From Geminicoccaceae bacterium (GTDB taxonomy: Bacteria; Pseudomonadota; Alphaproteobacteria; Geminicoccales; Geminicoccaceae), in assembly GCA_028285265.1 (NCBI GenBank), contig JANQPX010000065.1, forward strand, positions 1 through 64,000: a stretch of DNA of 64,000 bases, read 5' to 3'. Positions 25,956 through 33,872 of this stretch are shown in pieces; the first letter of the stretch is position 1; each line of letters begins with the position of its first letter. The notes under the pieces were generated by a model. That model did not search any database, had not been told where the DNA came from, and saw nothing but the letters and a program-made list of their open reading frames with translations. A program made the translations under genes and the position numbers.

Positions 25956-26753
25956 TCATCCATGGATTCTCGTCGCACTTAGCACTTTCGAGATCCCGTC
26001 TTCCGTGGTGACTGTTCGATCATACTCAGGGGGGCGAAGCGTGCCGCCCATAAAGACGGAAGGATTGCGATGGCGCATCGGGCTGGCTTGGGACTCGAAT
26101 GATGCGAAGTGGATCTCACGTGCACCGGTCTCTCGAATGATGCGGGTAACATTGCGAGCGCTGATATCGCCACCGGGCATGATCACCATGCGTCCAGCAG
26201 CACGGTCGATCAAATCTCGGATCAATGGTGCCCCCTCTAGAACCCCCGGTGCCTGACCGGATGTCAGGAGTCTATCCACGCCAAGATCAATCAGCGCGTC
26301 CAGGGACACAAACGGATCTTTGGCCATGTCGAAGGCTCGGTGGAAGGTAACCTTGGCTGGTCGAGAAAGCGTCATGAGTTCGGCGACACGCCTAACGTCA
26401 ATGTCTCCATCGCTGGTCAGAAGGCCAAACACAAACCCATCAACTCCGAGATTACTTAGCATCGCGATGTCGTCCTTCATGGCGATGAACTCATCATCGG
26501 AATAAAGAAAATCGCCACCGCGCGGCCTTATCATGACGTGCACGCCAACGGGACCTGCAACAGCAGTCGCCTGCTTCGTCATGCCAAACGAGGGCGTAAG
26601 CCCACCTTCTAGCAAGGCAGAGCAGAGCTCCACACGCGTCGCACCGGCGGCAACGGCGGCTCTCACTCCTTCGATGGAATCGACACAAATCTCTGAAATG
26701 ATCGCGGTGTTGCTCGATCCCGTCATCTCGGTCCCGTCCTCATGAATGCCCAA
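25956..26753 (-). CDS. cutC: CutC-family protein (copper homeostasis protein homologue)
   Basis: The protein follows the CutC TIM-barrel pattern: EICVDSIEGVRAAVAAGATRVELCSAL-LEGGLTPS near the start, GVHVMIRPRGGDFLYS, the VTFHRAFDM segment and DRLLTSGQAPGVLEGAP. A C-terminal MPGGDISARN and EIHFASF complete it. CutC was named from copper sensitivity in E. coli, but its biochemical function is still unclear. The frame opens at ATG 26753. ATG 26726 (MTGSSNTAIISEICV) gives a more usual N-terminus. It stands in front of an isolated TAXI gene but is probably unrelated to it. Confidence 0.93.
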   Translation of the reverse strand: MGIHEDGTEMTGSSNTAIISEICVDSIEGVRAAVAAGATRVELCSALLEGGLTPSFGMTKQATAVAGPVGVHVMIRPRGGDFLYSDDEFIAMKDDIAMLSNLGVDGFVFGLLTSDGDIDVRRVAELMTLSRPAKVTFHRAFDMAKDPFVSLDALIDLGVDRLLTSGQAPGVLEGAPLIRDLIDRAAGRMVIMPGGDISARNVTRIIRETGAREIHFASFESQASPMRHRNPSVFMGGTLRPPEYDRTVTTEDGISKVLSATRIHG

Positions 26754-26953
26754 GCAGCCTATTGCACAGTCTTATGAACGGACTGACTCGGATTTCCGAC
26801 GGGATAATTCTGGCTCATCGTCGCTGTTTAGAGAACAGTCTGAGGTAATGAACGACATGCGTGACCGGGATAACGCGATGGCATTCGTGCCGAATTCCGC
26901 CGAAAGGGTTATCTTGGCTGGCTGCTATGAACAGTCGTGCGACGTTGATGCGG

Positions 26954-26984
26954 TTCGAGGAGGCTGCCTGTTGGCCTCCTCGAA
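26954..26984 (-). terminator. Strong hairpin after the TAXI gene
   Basis: TTCGAGGAGGC at 26954-26964 is a perfect 11-base complement of 26974-26984, with a 9-base loop. It begins 7 bases beyond the stop codon of the minus-strand TAXI gene. A T-run is absent. Confidence 0.6.
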
Positions 26985-26990
26985 ACGGTA

Positions 26991-27938
26991 TCAAGAATTG
27001 GGAGCAGCCGAACCCCACCGGCTCCAACCGCCAACCTCGGTACTGAAGTCGACATCTTGCCATTTTTTGTGAAATGAGGCGCCGGCCTGCAGTTCAGGCA
27101 GGCGTGCTCGAAATTCCTGGATGAACTTTTCTACTCGTGCTCTGCGCTCGCCTTCGGGGTGATCGTAAGCAACTAAGACGGAGGGGATTGCCACGGTCTT
27201 CACCGTGTCACCGAGACCGATGAGACCGGGATACTGATCACTCGACAGCGTTGCCGTCAGATAGGGCGCACCGATATCATCGACCGGCAGAAGCATCAGT
27301 GCGGAATCCGATGTGACCTTTTCCAGAAAACTCGTCGGCGCTCCTGCGATGCGGGTCAGGGCGTCAATCTCGCCATTCTGCAGTTTCTCCAAGGCAAAAT
27401 CATAGGGCTCACTCAGGACCTCCACGACAATGCCTTTCCTATCGAAAATGACACTTGAGGTGAGAAATGTGCCGGAGGAAGTCGGGCCGAAGTTCACTTT
27501 CTTGCCGGCGAGATCGTCGAGACTGGCATAGCCGGAGTCCCGTCTGACCACGATATGCACCTCCTCTTGGTGCATCGCACTGATATATTTTAGCTTGTCT
27601 CGAATGCCGGGAAACACGTTGAGATCGGTAAAGAATTCCAGCACATCGGCTTGAACCATGCCCGCGTCCACGCCCTTGAGATAGAGAATGTCTTCTGTCG
27701 TCTTGATCGAGCCTCGACCGAGGATCGGGAGCACTCTTAGATCGTAGCCCTCGTCGAAAAGCTTGGCCATGTCCCAAGCCAACGCGGAGTTCGTCCCCGT
27801 CAGGGACCCACCTACGACATAGATTGTGTTTTCATTGACCTTCTGCCGCAACTCCTCCGTTGACTGAGCAAGCATTGGCGCGACTGGAGAAGAAGCAAAC
27901 AAGACCAATCCAAAAAGGCCGAATGTGAAGCGTTTCAT
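26991..27938 (-). CDS. TAXI-family TRAP transporter solute-binding protein (orphan)
   Basis: The 315-residue mature-length protein (ATG at 27938) has a signal peptide ending near MLAQS and the TAXI order. It shows an IYVVGGSLTGTNSALAWDMAKL motif, TTEDILYLKGVDAGMVQ, the SGYASLDDLAGKKVNFGPTSSGT segment and PYLTATLSSDQYPGLI. TAXI proteins are periplasmic receptors for TRAP or related transporters, often for small organic acids or glutamate. No permease gene follows or precedes it in the window, so it either works with a distant permease or acts as a sensor or scavenging protein. It is divergent from a histidine kinase gene, 392 bases away. Confidence 0.88.
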   Translation of the reverse strand: MKRFTFGLFGLVLFASSPVAPMLAQSTEELRQKVNENTIYVVGGSLTGTNSALAWDMAKLFDEGYDLRVLPILGRGSIKTTEDILYLKGVDAGMVQADVLEFFTDLNVFPGIRDKLKYISAMHQEEVHIVVRRDSGYASLDDLAGKKVNFGPTSSGTFLTSSVIFDRKGIVVEVLSEPYDFALEKLQNGEIDALTRIAGAPTSFLEKVTSDSALMLLPVDDIGAPYLTATLSSDQYPGLIGLGDTVKTVAIPSVLVAYDHPEGERRARVEKFIQEFRARLPELQAGASFHKKWQDVDFSTEVGGWSRWGSAAPNS

Positions 27939-28330
27939 GCTTTTGAACCATGAGTAGTTTGTAATGGCGCGTGCATAGATCAAAAATGACTAAAAATCGA
28001 GTCGTTTGATGCCCTTTGTTTCAATGGTCATGAATCAATGCTTGAGGACGCAGATCTCAATCGCGAACTGCCACCGAAATGCGGCAATGGGCACAACGAC
28101 CATCTCGATCGCTATGTAGCTTTGTATCAGGAATGGACTGAGCAAACGACGTAGGGTTTCGTCAGTTTGGTGCCATGGTCGTCATGCCGGCATCAAGGCT
28201 GCATCAAGAACGCTAGATCAAATCGGCTCGATCAGGCCTTGGCCGAGGAGACGTCGGTGATCTCAGCTATTAACGGGACATTAGGGATGATGAGATAGCT
28301 TGACCTTTTCCATTGAACTTGGAGTGAAAT
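27939..28330. other. Divergent intergenic region between the TAXI and histidine kinase genes
   Basis: About 390 bases with no recognisable gene or repeat. It presumably carries the promoters of both flanking genes. A short A/T-rich block is seen at 27960-28010. Confidence 0.4.
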
Positions 28331-29695
28331 GTGTTCGCCGTCGTGACTGCGCTGACGGATCCACATTTTCTGGCCGGGATAGCAATCGGTGCTGCTACGA
28401 GCCTCGGTCTATTCTGGTCGATCGGCCAATGGCCAAGATCGAGAGCCTCTCATGAGGACGTCATTGCCTTGCGCAAGCAACTGGCGGTCCTTGAAATGAT
28501 CGTCCGCAACGCCAACGACGGCATCGTCGTTCAGTCGATCGATGCACGGATCGAATGGTCCAACCCTGCCTATAGTCGCATCTCGGGCTTCGGCGAAGAC
28601 GAAATTCGCGGTCGGAAACCGCAGGAATTCATGCTTCCGGATGACCTAAAGCCTTGCGATGCTGATATCGAAGCGTTTTGCTACGACATCACTTCTGGGA
28701 TTTTGGATAGCTACGAAGTCGTGCGCAATGTCCGGAAGTCGGGCGAAGAGTTTTGGAATCAGCTGAGTTTCGCCACCGTCGAAACTAATGATGGCGACGT
28801 CAAAGTCATCGTCATATGCCGTGACGTCACCGAGGAGCAGACGATGCTTGCGGAGCTCAAGCAGCACCGCGATCATCTCGAGGATCTGGTCCATGAGCGA
28901 ACGGCTCTGATCGAGCGACAGGCGAGGGAACTCGAACAGGCGTTGGAGCAGGAAAAGACGCTAAGTGCATTGCAACGCAGTTTCGTCTCGATGGCGTCGC
29001 ACGAATTCCGCACACCGCTCGCGATCATCGACGGCAGCGCTCAGCGACTGCAGCGACGGCTTGCGAAGATGTCGCCTGACGATACCGCTGCCTGCATCAA
29101 GAAGATGCGCATCGCGGTCAAGCGCATGATGTCGCTGATTGAGAGCACACTGGGTGCGGCCAAAATGGAGGCCGGGAAAATCCGAATCTCACCCAAAGCC
29201 ATCGACATTCGAGCCATTGTTGCGGACTGCTGCGAGCAACAAGAGGAACTGACGCCCAGCCACCGGATCACCAGCGATGATCAGGGTCTGCCCGATAGCA
29301 TCGTCGCTGATCCCAGCAGCGTTACCCAGATTTTGGCAAATCTCTTGTCCAATGCAGCCAAATACTCCCCTGATGCTGACCTGATTAGCATTAGGGGATG
29401 GCAGGACGGCGATGAGGTGGTGGTTGCTGTCCGCGACTACGGCCTTGGGATCGATCCCGATGATCAGGAGAAGATCTTCACGCGCTTTTTTCGCGCTAGG
29501 ACGTCGGTCGGTATTCCCGGTACCGGCATAGGGTTAAACTTGTCCCAAATGCTCGCTAGCGAACATGGCGGTTCCCTAGGTTTTGACTCGATCAAGGGGG
29601 TGGGAACCACGTTCACGCTCAGACTGCCGCTGAAGGCTAAGCCAAGCGACGGGCAAGACGTGACCGAACGGAAGGCGATAATGGTCCCGAGCTGA
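28331..29695 (+). CDS. PAS-domain sensor histidine kinase (orphan)
   Basis: The 454-residue protein starts at a GTG with GGAG upstream. It has one membrane helix (about 12-32), a PAS domain (about 48-170, with WSNPAYSRISGFGEDEIRGR and VICRDVTEE) and a coiled coil to about 210. The HisKA domain carries the phospho-accepting H224 in MASHEFRTPLA. The ATPase domain has LANLLSNAAKYSP (N-box), VRDYGLGID (G1), FTRFFR (F-box) and GTGIGLNL (G2). No response regulator is adjacent, so its partner is encoded elsewhere. The short N-terminus leaves no periplasmic sensor, so the signal is probably sensed by the cytoplasmic PAS domain. Confidence 0.92.
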   Translation: MFAVVTALTDPHFLAGIAIGAATSLGLFWSIGQWPRSRASHEDVIALRKQLAVLEMIVRNANDGIVVQSIDARIEWSNPAYSRISGFGEDEIRGRKPQEFMLPDDLKPCDADIEAFCYDITSGILDSYEVVRNVRKSGEEFWNQLSFATVETNDGDVKVIVICRDVTEEQTMLAELKQHRDHLEDLVHERTALIERQARELEQALEQEKTLSALQRSFVSMASHEFRTPLAIIDGSAQRLQRRLAKMSPDDTAACIKKMRIAVKRMMSLIESTLGAAKMEAGKIRISPKAIDIRAIVADCCEQQEELTPSHRITSDDQGLPDSIVADPSSVTQILANLLSNAAKYSPDADLISIRGWQDGDEVVVAVRDYGLGIDPDDQEKIFTRFFRARTSVGIPGTGIGLNLSQMLASEHGGSLGFDSIKGVGTTFTLRLPLKAKPSDGQDVTERKAIMVPS

Positions 29696-29747
29696 AAGAG
29701 GGAGGGGCGGTGAAAGGCCTTTGCGTAGGAACTGCCAAGATAAGAAA

Positions 29748-29769
29748 ATGGCGGACGGATGCCCGCCAT
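29748..29769 (-). terminator. Intrinsic terminator for the minus-strand exported-protein gene
   Basis: ATGGCGG at 29748-29754 pairs with CCGCCAT at 29763-29769 around an 8-base loop. Read on the minus strand the hairpin is followed by TTTTCTTATC, a usable T-run. It lies between the convergent histidine kinase gene and the small exported protein gene and fits termination of the latter. Confidence 0.68.
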
Positions 29770-29798
29770 GAAAAAAGTTCCTGTTGGCTCAATGGATA

Positions 29799-30272
29799 TC
29801 AATATCCTTCGCAATGGACGACATCGTGCTCCTGAATAACACCCGTGCCTCGATGCGGAACGCAACGAATTGGGAGAGGAGTCATGGACTTCTTTTCAAA
29901 ATCAAGGTGAAACCAAGCACCCAGGGTCGCAGTCGTCGTCGGCTTCTCCGGTTCTTCTGGAATGCGTTGGAATTCATGCGTCAGGGCTAGAAACATCTCT
30001 TGCATGATCGGAAATCCAAACTGCTGCCGCAAAAGAGACGCCCTTTTCTTGAGGCTGGCTTTCGCCACCGCCTTCGCTTCGACTAGATTCGGTCCCGTTC
30101 CTTCGGCTGAGAGTTGCACGAGGAATGGATCGGCCTGCATCGGGCAGACGGTGACCATCTTGGCCGGACATTCAGCTGCCTGTACGCGCCAAGGCATGAG
30201 ACCGATGGCGACGGCCACCATCACCCCTAGCCAAACAAACTCGCTCGAGAACTTGGATCGCTGCAACGTCAT
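29799..30272 (-). CDS. Small exported protein, unknown function
   Basis: The 157-residue protein has a perfect GGAGGAG ribosome-binding site upstream of its ATG. It carries a signal peptide ending at VQA-AECP and a mature part with four cysteines (two near the start, two near the end), suggesting disulfide bonds in the periplasm. The central region (KAVAKASLKKRASLLRQQFG) is a charged helix. I recognise no family. It is followed by an intrinsic terminator, so it is probably monocistronic. Confidence 0.7.
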   Translation of the reverse strand: MTLQRSKFSSEFVWLGVMVAVAIGLMPWRVQAAECPAKMVTVCPMQADPFLVQLSAEGTGPNLVEAKAVAKASLKKRASLLRQQFGFPIMQEMFLALTHEFQRIPEEPEKPTTTATLGAWFHLDFEKKSMTPLPIRCVPHRGTGVIQEHDVVHCEGY

Positions 30273-30558
30273 TTCACTCCTCCAGATGTCATGACACGTG
30301 GCATGTATCTGAAGATTAACGACCAGTTATCAGGTCGCCACAATGAGGTACTTCACAAGGTCTCTCTTTCTGGAGTGGATCCAGTCCAAGTCAGGCGAGC
30401 ACCGCTGTCTCACCGGCCTTAGGCTAGGTCAGCTTACGTCGACAATACTGGATGCTATCGACAGAGCACACTTGCCTTTGGAGGATAAACTCGACTGACG
30501 AACGGGACATAGTCCCTACGAGCCCAAGAATCTGGTTGGGTGCTGCGTTCCGTATCGA

Positions 30559-31026
30559 TCATTCCGCAAGCTGGTGAAGCTTTGATGGGACCGGGGCGGT
30601 GTCCCGTGGATGGATATCAGCATAGATCTCAATGACATTGTTTTCAGGATCTTTGAAGAACAAGGTACGATGACACCAGTCCTGGTTGGTGGGCTTTTCG
30701 ATGACGTCGATTCCTTTGTCCTCGAGTGTCTGATATGCAATGTCGACATCAGCAGGCGGGACCCGAAAGCTAAGCTGGATAGCCGCCGATTCGTCCAACA
30801 CTTTAGGCCCGTCATAGGGTCGTCCCCGCAATCGGAGTCCGAAAAACAGAGTCCCTACACGAAACCAGACAGAATTATCCGGCTCCTCATCTTCGATATG
30901 GAATCCGAAAAGGTCTGTGTAGAAGGCTCGCATTTTCTCAAGATCATCACAGAGGACGATCACATAATCCATGCTTCTGATCGCATCGAAGCCGTAGCCT
31001 TTAGTCTTAGCTGAACCTCTCGTCAT
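30559..31026 (-). CDS. VOC-family protein (glyoxalase/dioxygenase superfamily)
   Basis: The 155-residue protein has the two beta-alpha-beta-beta-beta modules of the vicinal oxygen chelate fold: MDYVIVLCDDLEKMRAFYTDLFGF with FRVGTLFFGLRLR, then SAAIQLSFRVPPADVD with LFFKDPENNVIEIYAD. A DPENNVIEIY signature with the metal-ligand glutamate is present. Many such proteins act on small electrophiles or aromatic diols. The start is ATG 31026 or, more like the family, ATG 30972. A 15-base palindrome lies upstream. Confidence 0.9.
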   Translation of the reverse strand: MTRGSAKTKGYGFDAIRSMDYVIVLCDDLEKMRAFYTDLFGFHIEDEEPDNSVWFRVGTLFFGLRLRGRPYDGPKVLDESAAIQLSFRVPPADVDIAYQTLEDKGIDVIEKPTNQDWCHRTLFFKDPENNVIEIYADIHPRDTAPVPSKLHQLAE

Positions 31027-31405
31027 CTCAAGTCTGCTCCGAGTTTTTTCCGTCAGGTCCTGTGACCTTAGGCCCGCCTGCGGCCTCGTTTCAAACGAGA
31101 AAAACTACGCACCTGGCGCAGAAGAATTGACGCTGGTCGGAGCTGTGTTCAGGCCGCTTTCGTTCAACTTTGATACCTAGATCCATCCCTTACGGCCAAT
31201 CAGTCTAGAAACCGGTTATCGGCATCATATCAAGTCTTACTCATCACCTTTTCGCATCATCCAGACCATGACCGGGTCGTGCAGATCATGCCGGCCTAGG
31301 CGGCAAACCTAGCAGCAATGGTAACGATGACAGGAAGAGGTCAGCGACCGACATGACCACGATGAAAAAGGAAACGGAAGGCCGTCGCAGATTCGTCTCC
31401 ACGCT
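31027..31405. other. Intergenic region upstream of the VOC gene, with palindrome
   Basis: The 379-base stretch is upstream of the VOC gene and downstream of the GGDEF-EAL gene. It contains the palindrome CTCGTTT-C-AAACGAG at 31085-31099, 60-130 bases upstream of the possible VOC starts. No gene is visible. Confidence 0.4.
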
Positions 31406-33547
31406 TCAACAAAATGCTGACGACCGCCACCGATCCAGCCAAATCGGCACCTCATTGGCTGTCATCGGGCGATTGATGAGAAAACCTTGAGCGTAGTCGC
31501 AACCGATTTTGTTCAGGAAGCTATATTGCTCCATCCGTTCGACGCCTTCGGCTACGACCTTTTTTTCCAAGCTATGTCCTATATTGACGAGGGATTTGAC
31601 GATACTTGCGTCGCCCGCTTCTTCATTAACTTTGGTAAGGAACGAACGGTCGATCTTGAGAACATCGACCGGCAGCAGTCTAAGACGTGCCATCGATGAA
31701 TACCCCACGCCAAAATCGTCCACTGCAACGGTGACACCTCTTTCCCTTAAGGCCGTAAGGACTGGGATCGCCTTGGTTTCATCGATCAACGCCCCCTCGG
31801 TGATCTCGATGACGATGCATCGCGGGTCGCATCCCACCTCAGCGATGCAGCCGTCGAACAGCCCAACAAACCCCTGAAGTCTCAGCAAAACCGGCGACAC
31901 GTTAACACCGATTTTGTAGCTGCTTAGCCCGATCGCCTCCCAACGCTTTAGCTGTGCAGCCGCTTCACTTAGGACCCATTCGGTTAGCGGGACAACGAGC
32001 TTATTCCGCTCCATCGTTGGGATGAAGCTGTCGGGCAACATTTCACCGTGTTTGGGGTGCTTCCAGCGAATGAGTGCCTCAAAGCCGCTGACACGACCGT
32101 CGGCTATGTCGATGACCGGTTGATAGTATAGTTCGAACTGATCCTGGTCGAGTGCGTGGCGGAGTTCCTGGTCCAAGGAACGTTGAGCCTGCAGATGATC
32201 CTGCAGATGACGGTCAAAAATCCGCCAGGTGTTTCGCCCATCGCCTTTTGCCGCATAGAGAGCCAGGTCCGCATTGGCCAGGATTCGCTCTGCATCGAGC
32301 GCATCATCGGGATAGGTCGCTATGCCGATGCTAATGCTGGTCTGCACGGTGAGCCCATCAATATCAAAGGGCTCAGCGATCCTTCTAGCAATGCGATTGA
32401 CTAGCCAGCTGATCGTAGCGGGATGATAGGGCCGACTCGCGATCATCAAAAATTCGTCGCCGCCGAAGCGCGCCACTAGGCCTCCGCCGCTGTCGCACGA
32501 CTTTAGACGGTCGGCGACTTGGACCAAGAGCTTGTCACCGACCGAATGACCGTAGGAGTCATTGATGTCCTTGAAGTGGTCGAGATCGAGAAACAGGACG
32601 GCGAGCTTTGTGCCATCGCGCTTCGCTATGCTGCATTCCCGCTCAAGCTCTTTCGCGAACAGGGTCCGATTGGGTAACGTCGTGAGCGCATCATGCAGAG
32701 CCATATGCTCAATTGTTCGCTCCGCCTGCCTGCGCTTTGTCGTGTCACACGCAATCCCTCGATAGCCCCGAAATGTCCCGTCATTATCGAAGCTTGGCGT
32801 ACCACTTACGGAAACACAAAATTCACGCCCAGAAGGCGTCCTGCTCCAATATTCGAAATTATCAAACGGCTGTCTTGCATCAAGATCAGCAGCGTGTTCA
32901 CGCCACTTGGCATCCTCCTGATACTCGCCGGCCAATTCCCACCTGGTTTTTCCAAGAACGAAGGCGCGATCTAAAGGGTGATTGTCAGCTTTTTCTGACA
33001 CATAGGAGAAACGGTTCTCAGTGTCAGTCTCCCAAAGCCAATAGATGCCAGTGGAAAGAAGATCCCTTACGCGTTCCTCCGCCGTCACGCGAGCAGAAAC
33101 ATCACGACCCATGCTAAGGATAGCCGACCTGCCTTCCCAAAGAACTGTGATAGCAACGGTCTCGACATCGATCGTGCTTCCATCTGGGCGCAATCGTCGA
33201 AAGCGTTTTAGGTGGGACTCGCCACCTTCACCATGGTCATAGAGTTGCTTGGTGACTGCTGCTATTTTCTCTCGATCCGCTGGTACGATAAAGTCTGCAA
33301 CTTGGCATCCGATAACTGCTCCCGGGTCGCTGACACCGAGTTGATCAGCGGCGGCTTGGTTGGCGTAGACAAAGTGTCCATCCTGGTGGATGGCGACAGC
33401 TTCCGGCGCTATCTCAATGAGTTGCCGAAAGGCGCCTTCAGAGACTCTCGATGAGACCCTATCGGTTGTCGCGTCGGACGTCGCAGACAGATATCTCAAT
33501 CTGCGGGACGACGACATTCTCACCATCGGCGACAAACTTGATACCAT
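31406..33547 (-). CDS. PAS-PAS-GGDEF-EAL cyclic-di-GMP protein
   Basis: The 713-residue protein has two PAS domains (about 38-150 with HFVYANQAAADQLGV, and 160-272 ending in GYRGIACDTTKRRQAE). A GGDEF domain follows with the intact active site RFGGDEF (362-366) and no RxxD inhibitory site immediately upstream. An EAL domain comes next with intact EALIRWKHP (E490) and the VDDFGVGYSS and KIDRSF motifs of active phosphodiesterases. Both catalytic sites look intact, so it may make or degrade cyclic-di-GMP depending on the PAS signal. It has no membrane segment. Upstream is an AT-rich promoter region. Confidence 0.94.
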   Translation of the reverse strand: MVSSLSPMVRMSSSRRLRYLSATSDATTDRVSSRVSEGAFRQLIEIAPEAVAIHQDGHFVYANQAAADQLGVSDPGAVIGCQVADFIVPADREKIAAVTKQLYDHGEGGESHLKRFRRLRPDGSTIDVETVAITVLWEGRSAILSMGRDVSARVTAEERVRDLLSTGIYWLWETDTENRFSYVSEKADNHPLDRAFVLGKTRWELAGEYQEDAKWREHAADLDARQPFDNFEYWSRTPSGREFCVSVSGTPSFDNDGTFRGYRGIACDTTKRRQAERTIEHMALHDALTTLPNRTLFAKELERECSIAKRDGTKLAVLFLDLDHFKDINDSYGHSVGDKLLVQVADRLKSCDSGGGLVARFGGDEFLMIASRPYHPATISWLVNRIARRIAEPFDIDGLTVQTSISIGIATYPDDALDAERILANADLALYAAKGDGRNTWRIFDRHLQDHLQAQRSLDQELRHALDQDQFELYYQPVIDIADGRVSGFEALIRWKHPKHGEMLPDSFIPTMERNKLVVPLTEWVLSEAAAQLKRWEAIGLSSYKIGVNVSPVLLRLQGFVGLFDGCIAEVGCDPRCIVIEITEGALIDETKAIPVLTALRERGVTVAVDDFGVGYSSMARLRLLPVDVLKIDRSFLTKVNEEAGDASIVKSLVNIGHSLEKKVVAEGVERMEQYSFLNKIGCDYAQGFLINRPMTANEVPIWLDRWRSSAFC

Positions 33548-33872
33548 TGATTGCCCCTATTGGGCCCCTGTGCCGTGTTGATGATTCAATCGTCAGCTTG
33601 ATCCAGATAGAACAAAGAGGCGAAAATAACGCTCCCGATACGCCACCAAGACGATCTCACATCAAAAAATTCCACCAATCCTAAGTTGTTTGTCGCGACG
33701 ATATTAAAGATATCAAGAGTTATCAACTGAATATCATTGAACTGACTTCATGAATCGAAGGGAAAGTTACTTATAGTTAATTTCCTAAATTGTTTTTCAA
33801 TTCTAAATTACCAAGAAATATTCACGGATCATGACCCCGCGACACATCATCGAACTCTGGTATGGAGTTGCC
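33548..33872. other. AT-rich intergenic region upstream of the GGDEF-EAL gene
   Basis: The 325 bases are strikingly AT-rich from about 33660 to 33830. They lie at the 3' end of the MscS gene and upstream of the GGDEF-EAL gene and very likely hold its promoter. No coding feature is visible. Confidence 0.5.
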
